A DNA stretch of 64,000 nucleotides from Cladophialophora immunda (GCF_000835495.1 NW_015622545.1:2930777-2994776); one strand, 5' to 3'. Positions 9,998 through 20,355 are shown, counted from the first letter of the stretch. Translations and numbers: made by a program. Notes: generated by a model from the letters alone, not told the origin.

Positions 9998-11868
9998 ATT
10001 ATGCTGTCCACCTGTTCAGCAAGGCTGTCTCCTTTCGCTGAATATCTGATTGACTCTGATTGTGATCAGGCTATCAGAGGAAGAGTTGGTGCGGATATTG
10101 CAAGAATGCCACAGGCAGTAGGTCATCCTCCTCCCAAAGCCCTGGCATCGTTTGCCACATAGCCCCTGTCTGTGTTTTCTTTTGCAAAGGTCTTATCCGA
10201 ATTGCAGGCTCCTCGTATTACATGTCGTGTGACAACATGCGAGTCGATCATTATCAATACCTAATGGACAGGGGCTGGAGAAGATCAGGCTCGCTCTATT
10301 ACAAACCTGATCTCCTGCGGTCATGTTGTCCCCACTACACCATACGGTACGGGACATTCTACAACAGAAACAATATGGTGGAGGTCCGCTAATATCCACA
10401 GGCTGAAGGCGTCAGAGTTCCACCCAGGGAAGGACCAACGACGAGCGATCAACCGATGGAACGACTATGTGCTCGGCCCAGAGTACAAAAGAAAAGCTGC
10501 CATGCTGTGTCCACAATCGCGAGAGCAAGTTGGAACCAATCGGCTGGAAACATGCAGCTAACATTCGCAGGGAAAAGCGCCGTATGAGAGACAAATTTGA
10601 CCTGTCTACCGCAGTCCACAAAGCGGAATATGACAACGTCAAACGCCCGGTTGCCAAAAAGACCGGCGTGCCCATCGAACCTGCCCATAGATTTGAGGTC
10701 AATCTCGAAGGCGATAGCTTCACAAAGGAGAAGTCAGTATCAACATGATTTTGTGATCTACGTCTTACAAATTTCAGATACGATGTCTTCCTGAAATATC
10801 AGTTGCGGATTCACAAAGACCCCGCATCCCGATGGAAAGAAACTGACTTCAAGCGATTTCTCTGCACTGGGCTTGACCGGAAGATTCTCAAAATTAGCGA
10901 CAAGACACTCAAGTTGGGTTCGTACCATCAATGCTATCGCCTCGACGGCAAGCTGGTGGCCGTGGCAGTTCTCGACCTTCTGCCCCATGCCGTCAGCTCG
11001 GTCTATCTCTTGTAAGTTTGATCTTCTCGCCTTGGAACGCATTGCTCATTTACAAGCTATGATCCTGAATACGAACCCTGGGACTTCGGAAAGATGAGCG
11101 CTCTTCGAGAGATATTGCTTGCAACAGAGGTCGGCTATGAGTACTATTATATGGGTATTTGAGGGTTCCCTTTCGTTTTCCTCTACTTACACAAACAGGC
11201 TATTACATCCATTCATGCACCAAAATGCGATACAAAGCCACTTTCACGCCGACCTACATCTTGGGTATGCTAACCTGTTCGACAGATACTTGAAATTTTC
11301 ACTGATAAATTGTTAGATCCGGAAAGCTATGAATGGAACCTCTTCGATGATAAATACCGTCAGGAGCTCGACAAAAGGAAGTACGTCTCTCCATCCCACG
11401 ATCGGAAACATGGAGTGGATGCTGCAGAGAGCACCACTCACCAGGCAGCCGAGACAGCGACTTCGGATCGCGGCACTGCTCCTAAAACTACAAAGGAAAG
11501 AGGAAGAATGTTCGACGACGAACAAGACCTGGAATTCGATGAAGCACCGAGTGACGAAGAGGATGCAGAAATTCCCGAGGGGTCCTTGTTTGATTACGAG
11601 ATACCCGGTGTGCTGACAAAAGATGAGGTGAACCGTCTTGATCTCGACCACTGGCGTCTGCTTGTAGGTAACACTCTGATCGAGTTAGAGGTAAAAGGCT
11701 TCCAGTCCGCAATTTGACCTGAGCATGTTGTTAACCACCTTGTAGGACCTTCGAGATTGGGAAGCTGGGAAGATAGACGACCCCGACACTATGAAAGGCA
11801 TGGCTGCAGAACTTGCAGCGGTTACGGGACCAAAACTGCTGCAGAACAGTGCACTGGCGGTATTTTGA
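9879..11868 (+). CDS. ATE1: Arginyl-tRNA--protein transferase ATE1, with an unresolved phase break
   Basis: ATE1 adds arginine to N-terminal Asp, Glu or oxidised Cys and feeds proteins to the N-degron pathway. Exons by phase: 9879-9912, 10070-10117, 10208-10346, 10402 to about 10530, about 10571-10732, 10778-11011, 11057-11154, 11199-11264, 11317-11690 and 11746-11868. The N-terminus reads LLKPLG/YQRKSWCGYCKN; WCGYC and CCPHYTIR carry the conserved metal-binding cysteines. DRGWRRSG, KRPVAKKTG, FEVNLE, RFLC and YYIHSC are family hallmarks, and the end is DLRDWE...AAELAAVTGP. Every junction keeps phase except near 10507-10571. There the frame of ...PQSREQ and the frame of EKRRMRDKFDL differ by one base, and no GT-AG or GC-AG choice that keeps both repairs it. 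This may be a 1-bp deletion, an assembly error or unusual splicing. Confidence 0.9.
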
Positions 11869-11978
11869 GAGAAGCAGAGCCAATTATAGGTTTCGCACGA
11901 GTGATGCATGAGAGTGGTCAGGCCACTTTGAGATTCAACGTCGTACAAAACCAGCTCTCACCGGAGTTGACTTTGAGA

Positions 11979-12573
11979 CGACACCTCGTTCCCCTCAACT
12001 TCTGCGACTTCCGCATCTCAAGTCTGCTTCGATACATGCTCAACCTTTGATCAAAGTGTGCCCGACACGTCTACGACTGACTTGAAACAATGGCTGCGAA
12101 CATCTGCAAGGGAGATTTCACCCGAATGCAGTCTTACGAAAGAGTTCGACCAGTTGGATACCAGTGCAGTAAAGAAAAGGAGAAAACGTCAGCAGAGGTA
12201 GGGTAGCTCCTCCTTGTATATTTTCGTGGTTGAGGTGTTTTGACTGTCAAGAGGACTGACTTCAGAATGTACGCTGATCTGGTTTTCTCACAGGAGCCGA
12301 CACATAGTATGAACAACACCACGATTGCCTCGAAGAACACTCAAGGTGTCACGTTGGAGAGAACTCAAGTTCTTGGATCAGATCAAACAGCATGAGAAAG
12401 ACGTGGAAGTTGTGATGATGATATACGCCTTGGGCGGTCCTGTCAACTTGTTTTCCTACGAACACGGGTGAGAAGGTATTCACTGGACGATGCTGCTATC
12501 GAGTTCTCGACTGGGCAGTGACCAATCTATTCAACGGATCATGACTGGATGCGGTAGACACTTCCAAGTTTAG
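11979..12573 (+). pseudogene. Unrecognised multi-exon coding-like remnant
   Basis: An open stretch at 11979-12197 reads ...STTDLKQWLRTSAREISP... and ends KKRRKRQQ at a GGTAGGG donor. An acceptor at 12264-12265 continues the frame as RMYADLVFSQEP. Further on, a different frame is strongly protein-like (FLDQIKQHEKDVEVVMMIYA), runs to a GTGAGA donor at 12468 and resumes in phase at 12519, ending GRHFQV at 12573. The change of frame around 12330-12350 has no good intron. I read this as a decayed gene or one whose structure I cannot solve. There is no clear start codon and no family recognised. It lies just 3' of ATE1. Confidence 0.3.
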
Positions 12574-12948
12574 AGCAAGACAATGTTCCAAGGAAAAGAA
12601 GATTCTGCTCATGTCAACCTAATATCCGCTTCTCGTCGTCATTGCCACTTATGCTGAACCTCCTTCAAATATCACCCATCCAAACAATCTGCTCATGAGA
12701 CATAGATCGTATGTCCCGTCTGGAAAATACTGATATGTATGGCCTGTATCTCTGTTTCGCCCTGCTCATTCCCCTGGAGGGCGATGTTTGTAACCGCTCA
12801 TCCGTCGCTGCCTACCAAACGACTACCCGTGAAGAACAAACAGCCCGTCCCCATGAGTGACTACTTAAGGCAGCTCATCTTACATCGCAAGAACTACGTG
12901 TAAACGGAAAAGCGAATCCTCTTGAGACAGTGATGATTGTGTTTGCCC

Positions 12949-12955
12949 TATAAAG
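12949..12955 (+). promoter_or_regulatory. TATA-like box of the secreted repeat protein gene
   Basis: CCTATAAAG lies about 85 bp upstream of the ATG at 13037, a plausible TATA distance for an ascomycete gene. Confidence 0.4.
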
Positions 12956-13036
12956 ATATCCCATCTCTTCCAAGGACATCTGATTCTTTCTGTCGATATC
13001 TTAAAACATTCGAAACTGGGGTCAGAGGAATTCGAC

Positions 13037-14548
13037 ATGATGAAATCTCTTCTTGCATCTCTAAGCCTCCTGAGCTTGGGTCTTCCAGGCCTAGGGCTCA
13101 GTCATCTTACAAGCACAGCACATGATCTACAGCCACATCATATAACACCGGATCCAACAACGACACGTGCTTCAACAACCTCCACGGTCGACCACTTCAT
13201 CTATCCTTCGCTGATAGCAAAACGCGGAGGTGTCTGTGATGGCGGGATGACCTTCTGCAATGCTGTGGGTAATTGTTGCCCTGCGGGTACTTACTGCACA
13301 GTGGACATCCTCCAGAATGGAGCCTGTTGCTCATACGGTGCTTCTTGCACTGGTCTGGCCAGCCCTGTCCACGGGCTAGCCACAGGTAACTGGCCGGCAT
13401 CCAGTGGTGCGAGCACACGTCGACCCCCGAGAGTTTTCGTCGTCCTCGCACGGTTGATGAAGCTCGGTTCAACCTGCCCTGCGAACGACGAACTTGTCAG
13501 CAAAGCTGCAGCTGGTGAGATGTGTCTTGAGGAAGAGAACCAAGGGGGTGTCTCAACAACGGAGACTATGTCCCCTAAGATCTCTGGTGTTGATATAGAG
13601 GACAAGAAAGGAGGCGGCGGCGGTCACGGCGGAGGAGGGAAAGGAGGAGGGGCTGGAGGAGAAGCTGGAAGGGGAGCGGGAGGAGCTGGAGTTCAAGGCG
13701 CCGGGAATAGAGGTGCAACAGGAGAGGCTGGTAGAGCCTTTGCTGTGCCTAAGCCCATGAAATTTTTGGGTTTGCCCTTCGTTCTTGCGCGGCATGTCAA
13801 GGCAGCCATTCTTCCGATTGTCAACACGACCTCGGAGGCAGCGGGCATGCTCAAGCTCACGGGAGCCAACGAAGCCATGATCATGGGCCAGAACAAAACA
13901 AGCGTCGCGCCTAGCATGCCTCGACCTTTGCGGCTCTTCGGCCTTGCATTTGCTCTCGCGGAACAGATCAGAGCAGCCACTCTTCTAACCAAGAACAGGA
14001 CCACACGCCCATCAGGAGAAGTCAAATTCATGGGCGGCAACGTTTATTACCTTGAAAACGCAAACCACACAAGCGACGCAGCTGGCAGACCCCGGTTCGC
14101 ACGAATATTCAGACTTCCCTTGGTCCTTGCAGGATATATGAAAGCCACCGTGCTAGCGGATGCACATGAGCCAAACCACGTGCGGAATGCTACCGCCATG
14201 GTTGATCCCAATTGCGAGATTTCCGCACCCATGGCGGATGAGGATCATAGCTTCCGATTTCGAGGCGGTGGAGGGACTGGTAGCGCGGCCAGCAGCTTTT
14301 GGTCCTCCAGAGCATTTCGCGTCCTGGTCCTTCTGGTACGGAATATCGACGCAGTTTTCTTGCCTCGATCACCAGCCTCTGCCAGCAGAGCAGCGGCATC
14401 CACCAGCAGCGACGAAGGGAGGCATCATACGGACTCCGTTGCAGTTAGCAGCTTACCCACAGGCGAGGGGCAGGCGGTGCCCATCTTGTCTGCGGAATGG
14501 AGCACCTCAAGCTCCATGCAGACGATGACAGTCTCCAGGTCAGCGTAG
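13037..14548 (+). CDS. Secreted Cys-rich protein with five diverged basic/hydrophobic repeats
   Basis: This 503-residue single ORF starts with a signal peptide (KSLLASLSLLSLGLPG). A Thr-rich propeptide ends in LIAKR, a Kex2-type site. Residues 66-104 form an eight-cysteine module, C-x6-C-x5-CC-x5-C-x9-CC-x5-C, with CCPAGTYC resembling cysteine knots of fungal surface proteins. A Gly-rich block follows at about 190-225. Five imperfect repeats then share the pattern P-x-[RK]-[FL]-x-x-L-x-x-[VA]-LA-x-x-[MIV]-[KR]-A: RPPRVFVVLARLMKLG, PKPMKFLGLPFVLARHVKAA, RPLRLFGLAFALAEQIRAA, RFARIFRLPLVLAGYMKA and RAFRVLVLLVRNIDA. Several are followed by N-x-T sites (NTT, NRT), with further N-x-T sites between repeats. 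The Ser-rich tail lacks an obvious GPI hydrophobic end. No Kex2 pair flanks the repeats. Function is unknown; a secreted or wall role is inferred. An intron just after the cysteine module cannot be excluded. Confidence 0.7.
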   Translation: MMKSLLASLSLLSLGLPGLGLSHLTSTAHDLQPHHITPDPTTTRASTTSTVDHFIYPSLIAKRGGVCDGGMTFCNAVGNCCPAGTYCTVDILQNGACCSYGASCTGLASPVHGLATGNWPASSGASTRRPPRVFVVLARLMKLGSTCPANDELVSKAAAGEMCLEEENQGGVSTTETMSPKISGVDIEDKKGGGGGHGGGGKGGGAGGEAGRGAGGAGVQGAGNRGATGEAGRAFAVPKPMKFLGLPFVLARHVKAAILPIVNTTSEAAGMLKLTGANEAMIMGQNKTSVAPSMPRPLRLFGLAFALAEQIRAATLLTKNRTTRPSGEVKFMGGNVYYLENANHTSDAAGRPRFARIFRLPLVLAGYMKATVLADAHEPNHVRNATAMVDPNCEISAPMADEDHSFRFRGGGGTGSAASSFWSSRAFRVLVLLVRNIDAVFLPRSPASASRAAASTSSDEGRHHTDSVAVSSLPTGEGQAVPILSAEWSTSSSMQTMTVSRSA

Positions 14549-15291
14549 ACAACATTTCTGGTTCCTGACAGGATGACGGGAGGAGATAGGAGCGCGATTC
14601 TGGGGGGAGTGAGTTGGGGGGGTTATTATGGAGGCTCTGAGCTCGTCTCCATGCCCTTCCCTCAGGCCAAGCAGTCGCTGTCTCCTAGACTCTCGCAATC
14701 CCTAGTTATGATGCTGTCAATGATAGCTTTCAGAGGGGATTGGATCTCGAAACGCAAGGTTTCGAGCGGATGGACAAGAAGCATGCTGGCTGTGACACGA
14801 GACGAGGTACTGGTAGAGGTACACTTGAGCTCCTCGAGGATTTTGTCTCCGATGCTGGTGTATCGCATTTCTAGCCCTGGCGTCAGTACATAGGTTAGCA
14901 TCCAAAGGGGACAAAGAGTCAACTTCTTCTTGTTCCTGGACATGGCGATGGGAGTGCATGACTGTTCAGCAATGTCGTCTGTGCAGACTACTGTTTCCAT
15001 TGCTCTTGCCATCTCAACGGCGCTGCATTTGTCCAGAGCAAAACAGCCCCCAGAAAGGCACATTTGCCGGCACCCCATAAAGCGGCGAGTCAAGACTTTG
15101 TTCCCGACAGAAACGGCCTTCGTTCGGAGCTGCTTCCCCAGTCGTGTGCTTTTCCAAATTTCGCAATACATTCTATCGGGCGATAATAACTTTTTCCCTC
15201 CGCAAAACAGCTTCCATTGCCATCACACCTCCCCAGTATACTCTTTGTTACCCCTGTGCCTTGTTAAGCCCTGTCTCTCTCCGTCCACATC
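14549..15291. other. Intergenic; weak minus-strand ORF 15171-14662
   Basis: A 169-codon minus-strand ORF fills much of this gap (ending ...CESLGDSDCLA). It has no known domain and lies in the promoter of MGE1. It could be a small orphan gene; I do not call it as real. A CCAT-rich, pyrimidine-rich stretch precedes the MGE1 ATG. Confidence 0.3.
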
Positions 15292-16179
15292 ATGCTCCGA
15301 AAACAGTTGCTTCGCCAGGTGCGCACCGTCTCAGAGTCGCTGTCTGCCTCGCCGCAGATACGGCGGTCGCCATTTTCTTCCGCCACGTTCCTTGCTCCCC
15401 GTACATCTAGACCCGCCTACGTCTCATCGCGGATAGGGCAGAGATGGCAATCCACAGAGGCACAGCAGCAGAAACCTGCCACGGAGGCTGCTCCTTCGTC
15501 AGAAGAGGCAAAAGCTGCGGAGGAGGCCAAGCAGGATCCTCTCAAGGAAGAGCTTGAGAAGGCCAAGAAGGAGGTCATAGATCTAAAGGTACTTTTTTTG
15601 GATCTCGACATGTCCCTCCTGAATGAAGCACAGCGAAGACTGATTCCTTTTTTTTTTGGATTCCAGGACAAATACCTCCGCTCTGTGGCCGACTACCGGA
15701 ACCTGCAGGAGCGGACTCGACGAGACATGGAATCCGCGCGCCAGTTTGCCATCCAGCGGTTCGCCTCCGACCTGCTCGACTCAATAGACAACCTTGACCG
15801 TGCCCTGTCGTCAGTGCCGCAAGCTGCCCTTGGAATCACCTCGGCATCAACAACCTCCAACACCTCATCCTCCGACCCCAACGTTGCCGCATCCGCCGAG
15901 TCCACCTCCGAACCGAACAAAGACCTGGTCAACCTGTTCTCGGGCCTGAAAATGACCGAAGATATCCTCATGTCCACGCTGAAGAAGCACGGTCTGGAGC
16001 GCTTCGACCCCATGGAGGGTGGCGGGCGCAAGTTCGACCCCAACACCGACGAGGCCACTTTCTTCACCAAGGTCGAAGGAAAGGAGGATGGAGACGTCTT
16101 CTACACCCAGAGCAAGGGATATAGACTGAATGGGCGGGTCGTGAGGGCCGCCAAGGTCGGAGTCGTCAAGAACTCCTAG
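15292..16179 (+). CDS. MGE1: Mitochondrial GrpE nucleotide exchange factor
   Basis: MGE1 releases ADP from mitochondrial Hsp70 (Ssc1) in the matrix, so it drives protein import and folding. Two exons, 15292-15588 and 15667-16179, give 269 residues. The 78-bp intron (GTACTT...TTCCAG) is divisible by three and open, so it can be mistaken for coding sequence. Splicing joins EVIDLK to DKYLRSVADYRN, restoring the long coiled-coil of GrpE. The Arg/Ser-rich N-terminus to about residue 45 is a presequence (MLRKQLLRQVRTVSESLS). The GrpE core runs from RSVADYRNLQERT to the C-terminal beta domain ending YRLNGRVVRAAKVGV, the GrpE signature. A Ser/Thr/Asn linker near residues 160-190 is longer than in bacteria. 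Confidence 0.95.
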   Translation: MLRKQLLRQVRTVSESLSASPQIRRSPFSSATFLAPRTSRPAYVSSRIGQRWQSTEAQQQKPATEAAPSSEEAKAAEEAKQDPLKEELEKAKKEVIDLKVLFLDLDMSLLNEAQRRLIPFFFGFQDKYLRSVADYRNLQERTRRDMESARQFAIQRFASDLLDSIDNLDRALSSVPQAALGITSASTTSNTSSSDPNVAASAESTSEPNKDLVNLFSGLKMTEDILMSTLKKHGLERFDPMEGGGRKFDPNTDEATFFTKVEGKEDGDVFYTQSKGYRLNGRVVRAAKVGVVKNS

Positions 16180-17206
16180 TCCACTCCGTGACCTATGAAC
16201 GTCAAAATCGGGGCGCCTGTTGTTATCCTTGTACCAAAAGTTATCGACCTTACATCTCTCTCTCTACCTCTGCGCTTCCAACCGGCGGAATTCGGCGGGC
16301 GACGAAATCGGGTCTAGAGACGGAAAAGGTCTCTACAAAAATCGGATGATATGTCGGCTCTCATCTTAGAAGTGACGGGATCGCGGGAGAGCGGAGCGCA
16401 TGGTAATGTGTATGACGGCTAACATGTTCCGTCTTGAAATTTCATGTGGGAAGGCACCGGGATGGCATCGCACAGATGCATGTCGGCTGGGTGGGTATGT
16501 GTCAAGCCACGAGCGGCGTTGGAGATGATCACAACGGAGCCGCATGAGATGTTGCTTAAACGTGCTTCAATGTGGCCTGGCATTTTCCGGGCTCTTCTTC
16601 CTTGTACAGCACAACCTCTTCTCTTACATATTGGGATTACTAGAACCACTGTGCATAATTATAACCTCATTTTCACTGACGGAGATGAGTGCCTCGGAGA
16701 GCATGGAAATAAAGGTAGTAATACAATATGTCTTCCGCGAATATATGCATCTGCTTTCTTCCCTCACGTAGTCGTCTGAAATTTATACAAGGCTGGTGTC
16801 TGTGGGTTCGATAGCTCCAGTGACGGGCGATGGGCGTGATCCAAAGGAGAACCCGGACCCGAACTTGTCGTTCGAAGCCGCTTGCCTGCCTGTCGGGAGA
16901 ATCATGTCAGCGTCTGGCCAATCCGCGCAAGAACAAGATTAAATAAGCAAGTCTCTGATCCATTTCAGAAGAGGCAATGCACAATATAATCAAGTCGTGT
17001 GATCATATGGGGTTGAAACAATTAGGATTTAGGCAGTTCATCATTGGATCGCAAAAGTTGTTCGGGACGGGATGCGGACGGGGAAGAGTTTACCTATCAT
17101 GATAACCTGCCCGATGTTCGACGGGCAGGTCTCGACTCGGCGAGCTGCTTCGCTCAACAACGGCCATAATCGCACCGTCAGAAAAGGTCCAGGTCGGTGA
17201 AGGGCT
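16180..17206. other. Convergent 3' region, no gene seen
   Basis: One kilobase between the convergent MGE1 and MSF1 genes. ORFs are short and unstructured. A GGGTTCGA stretch near 16806 resembles a tRNA T-loop but has no pairing stem. Confidence 0.45.
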
Positions 17207-18889
17207 TCAACGCAATTCGACTCCAAACAGGTCTTTCATCCTTCTTCCGACTTCCTCGTGCAGACCATTGACTTCTTCGTTCGTCAATGTTCTCTCGAGA
17301 CTTCGATAGTTGATCCTATAACAGAGACTCTTCCTACCTGTCGTAGGATGCACGAATTCGTCCACTAGTTTCACATCTTCGACCAGACTGCCCGCCACGT
17401 CCCGTACGACTTCCATGATATCATTCTCGTGGAAAGCGGCTGGCTGTGTTTCTGCAGGGGAAGCCTTTGTGGCATCTCCACCAGCTGCAGCTGCAACACC
17501 TGAAGTAGTATGGGCTGACTGTGACCCGAGGGGTGACGAAGCTGAAGGGACAGGCTTGATCCAGAAGGCAATATCCTTGTAGCAGGCTGGGTATTTACTG
17601 AATGGTTCGAATTTGGTGATCTTTCCACGAGTGAACTGTTTCAGGAATCTTGGATCCGTGGACCAGAACAGACGGATGTCAGGGATGCCAAATAAGAGCA
17701 TGGCGAAGCGTTCAATGCCAACACCCCACGCCCAGCTGATATGGTCGTTCAATCCAGCTTTGTTCAAGATGCCTTGCTTGACGACTCCACATCCTAAAAG
17801 CTCCAACCATTCGCCTCCATGCCACAAAACCTCGAGCTCGAATGATGGTGATGTGAAAGGGAAATAAGCTTCGATCCAGCGGGCTTGCATGGGGGCGTCT
17901 GTTCTGGCAGCGGAAGGGAGCGATTGCCGTGAGGCCTCGAAGATGCGGCTGACCAGATACTCAAGGCTGAGTTTAAGATGCCTGGCGACTTGGTACACTT
18001 CGTCTGGGTTATGTTCGGGCTGCAAGGGATTCGCAGTCCCGGTGAAGTCGGTGGCTTGGTCTTCTACGACGAGACCCGTCTTGGGCATCTCTTCACAGTT
18101 GCGCTCAATCTGAGCGGCTCTATTCCGCTGAGCTTCCCAGACTCGGGCGCCTTCCATTTGGTGGAAGACTGGAAAATGGCTCCTGTCAATACTGTCTCTG
18201 CGGTAGACGTCGGCGCAGATAGTGTAGCCTTTGCTAGAAGGGTTATTGGCTAGCCACTGAAAGGCAGCGTTTTGATGGGCAGAAGTATGTGTGCGCAGGA
18301 GATGGGTTGAATTGACATAGTATGTGTCTGTCCTCGAGCGACCTGGATGGTCTGCCGGAAAGCCCAGGACATCAAAATTGTCTCTGACTGTCACAACTGG
18401 ATTGCCCATGGCGAAGTGTTTGTAGGTCGGTTCTTCAAAGCATGACTCGATGAGCTTCCGAGTAATGCAGATGGGATGGTCAGGATGGTCATAGAGGTTA
18501 CGACCGACGAGGTCCAGGATGGAGCTGGACAGATTCGAGGTCTGATCGAAGATGTAAGGTGCCCCCAAGATCTTTGCTCCAGATTGTCCATTCTCGCGGA
18601 TAATTTCATTCCCCAGGTCCAACTCTTGCAACTTTTTCTCAAACCTGGCATGATCTCCGCTCTGACTTGATGCCGCCGCAGTCTTTGCTGGGTCAACCTC
18701 GTTGACAAGGTTGACAGATTGTTCAGGGAAGGGTTGCTCGTCGGGCGAAGCTTGGGCTTGCGCCTGGGAGGATGCCCATCTTGATGGGACCGTGACCGGG
18801 GACGAAATAGGAATCCTTGAACAGCTAGGGACGGAGAATTTGGCGGCTTGGGCGGCGCGCACAAAAGCCCCAGTCTTGAGAAGCCGCAT
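17207..18889 (-). CDS. MSF1: Mitochondrial phenylalanyl-tRNA synthetase
   Basis: This intron-free gene encodes 560 residues. It is the monomeric mitochondrial PheRS that charges mitochondrial tRNA-Phe. A Ser/Arg-rich presequence (MRLLKTGAFVRAAQAAKFS) is followed by a class II catalytic core. HTSAHQ, FHQMEGARVWEAQ (motif 2) and GIERFAMLLFGIPDIR (motif 3) are visible. The C-terminal 120 residues, from FSKYPACYKDIAFWI to the end, form the FDX anticodon-binding domain that mitochondrial PheRS has in place of a beta subunit. A Ser/Ala/Thr-rich insertion of about 40 residues inside that domain (SASSPLGSQS... to ...AAFHENDIMEVV) makes it longer than yeast Msf1. Divergent from the carrier gene. Confidence 0.95.
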   Translation of the reverse strand: MRLLKTGAFVRAAQAAKFSVPSCSRIPISSPVTVPSRWASSQAQAQASPDEQPFPEQSVNLVNEVDPAKTAAASSQSGDHARFEKKLQELDLGNEIIRENGQSGAKILGAPYIFDQTSNLSSSILDLVGRNLYDHPDHPICITRKLIESCFEEPTYKHFAMGNPVVTVRDNFDVLGFPADHPGRSRTDTYYVNSTHLLRTHTSAHQNAAFQWLANNPSSKGYTICADVYRRDSIDRSHFPVFHQMEGARVWEAQRNRAAQIERNCEEMPKTGLVVEDQATDFTGTANPLQPEHNPDEVYQVARHLKLSLEYLVSRIFEASRQSLPSAARTDAPMQARWIEAYFPFTSPSFELEVLWHGGEWLELLGCGVVKQGILNKAGLNDHISWAWGVGIERFAMLLFGIPDIRLFWSTDPRFLKQFTRGKITKFEPFSKYPACYKDIAFWIKPVPSASSPLGSQSAHTTSGVAAAAGGDATKASPAETQPAAFHENDIMEVVRDVAGSLVEDVKLVDEFVHPTTGRKSLCYRINYRSLERTLTNEEVNGLHEEVGRRMKDLFGVELR

Positions 18890-19339
18890 CGGAGAGGGTG
18901 AGGGAGCTTAGTCTAGCCGCTCAAAGGGAGTTGTTGTTGATGAAGCTCGTAGAAAGGGTGGAGGAATACGCCGTGAAGCGCCGAAGTCAGTTTTCTTGAG
19001 CTGTGTTGAAGCTTTGTGTGCAGCCGCGTCTCGGGACCGATATCGCTGTCTCCTACCCGGCCGTCTCGAAAACCGACCCGCGTGTCTCTCGGAAGGAGGC
19101 CTCTTCCGTCATGTCTAGTTATCGCCGACAGCAGCTAAACATTGATCATAACGCCGGCGCAGTTTTTTCTCGTCTACAATTATCCCCCATTTATCTTATG
19201 TACCAGTAGCCCTGCGCTTCCGTGAGCATTCGTTACCCTTCGTTCTTCCTCTCTCCACTCCCGTCCTCTCCTTTTTGGTTTGCTTTCCTTTGATGTTTGC
19301 CATTTGATGCACACAACCGCAACCTTTGGGAATGGAGCC
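18890..19339. promoter_or_regulatory. Divergent promoter, MSF1 / mitochondrial carrier
   Basis: A 450-bp gap between head-to-head start codons, both for mitochondrial proteins. It contains CT-rich runs (19230-19280) ahead of the carrier ATG. No clear TATA or CCAAT box was noticed. Confidence 0.4.
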
Positions 19340-20355
19340 ATGGCCGAATCCGCTCCAGCCGTTGTCGCAACCCCCAAGCACGATGTCGAGGCTGTACCAA
19401 AGCAGCGGAAGGCCGCTGCAGCGATCCATTATCCATTCTGGTTTGGTGGAAGTGCGGCCTCAATGGCTGCGGTAGTCACTCATCCTCTAGACCTGAGTAC
19501 GTGCCTCTGCTCCTGGTCCATCATATCCATTGATTCTTCTAACAACCTGGTGTAGTCAAGGTCCGCCTGCAAACCCGCTCTCCCTCTGCTCCTAAAACCA
19601 CTCTCGGCACCTTCACGTATGTTTTCCGCAATCAAGGTCTATTAGGTCTCTACGCCGGCCTCTCGGCCGCTCTTCTTCGCCAAATGACTTACTCGACTGT
19701 CCGGTTTGGAGTGTACGAAGACTTAAAGTCACGTTTCGCTGTACAACCAACACCTTCAGATCCTAAACCACAGCAGCCTATGTTAAACCTCATTCTCATG
19801 TCATCTACCGCAGGACTTCTGGGCGGAATAGCCGGCAACCCTGGTGACGTACTCAATGTGCGGATGCAATCCGATGCCTCTAAGCCTCCCCACCTTCAAC
19901 GGAACTACAACCACGCACTTGACGGTCTAATACGAATGATTCGTGAAGAGGGTGCTATTTCTATATTCCGCGGTGTGACTGCAAATTCCACCAGAGCCGT
20001 ACTCATGAATGCCTCGCAGCTGGCGAGCTACGACGTCTTCAAATCTGCCTGTCTCCACTCCCTAGGGATGGCCGACACCCTCGGCACCCATTTCTGCGCC
20101 TCATTAGCTGCAGGATTTGTTGCAACCACAATATGTTCCCCCGTGGATGTGGTCAAAACGCGGATAATGTCCGCAGGGGGAAAGATGTCGGTGTTTGAAA
20201 TTCTGGCGCAAGCCAGTCAGAAGGAAGGCCTCCTGTGGATGTTCCGCGGCTGGGTTCCCAGCTTCATGCGCCTGGGCCCGCAAACGATATGTACGATGGT
20301 TTTCTTCGAGCAACACAAGAAATGGTATAGGAGATTCAAGGGGATCGAAGAATGA
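19340..20355 (+). CDS. DIC1: Mitochondrial dicarboxylate-type carrier
   Basis: Two exons, 19340-19496 and 19556-20355, give 318 residues; the 59-bp intron has GTACGT and GTGTAG borders. It is a member of the mitochondrial carrier family of the inner membrane, with three repeats of two helices each. The signature appears three times: PLDLIKVRLQ, PGDVLNVRMQ and PVDVVKTRIM. Sequence features such as FWFGGSAASMAAVVTHPLDL and the RGWVPSFMRLGPQ end fit the fungal dicarboxylate carrier, which exchanges malate or succinate for phosphate. Transport specificity is inferred. An overlapping upstream ATG at 19332 is out of frame, so MAESAPAV is chosen as the start. Confidence 0.92.

Noticed and set aside
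13037..14548. Kex2-processed repeat peptide precursor
   Set aside because: The only clear KR site lies before the Cys module; the five repeats are not bounded by dibasic pairs.
14662..15171. 169-codon minus-strand gene before MGE1
   Set aside because: No domain, no signal, and it occupies the MGE1 promoter; kept only as a weak possibility.
16800..16830. tRNA gene
   Set aside because: GGGTTCGATA resembles a T-loop, but the flanking stem does not pair and no acceptor stem or anticodon arm fits.
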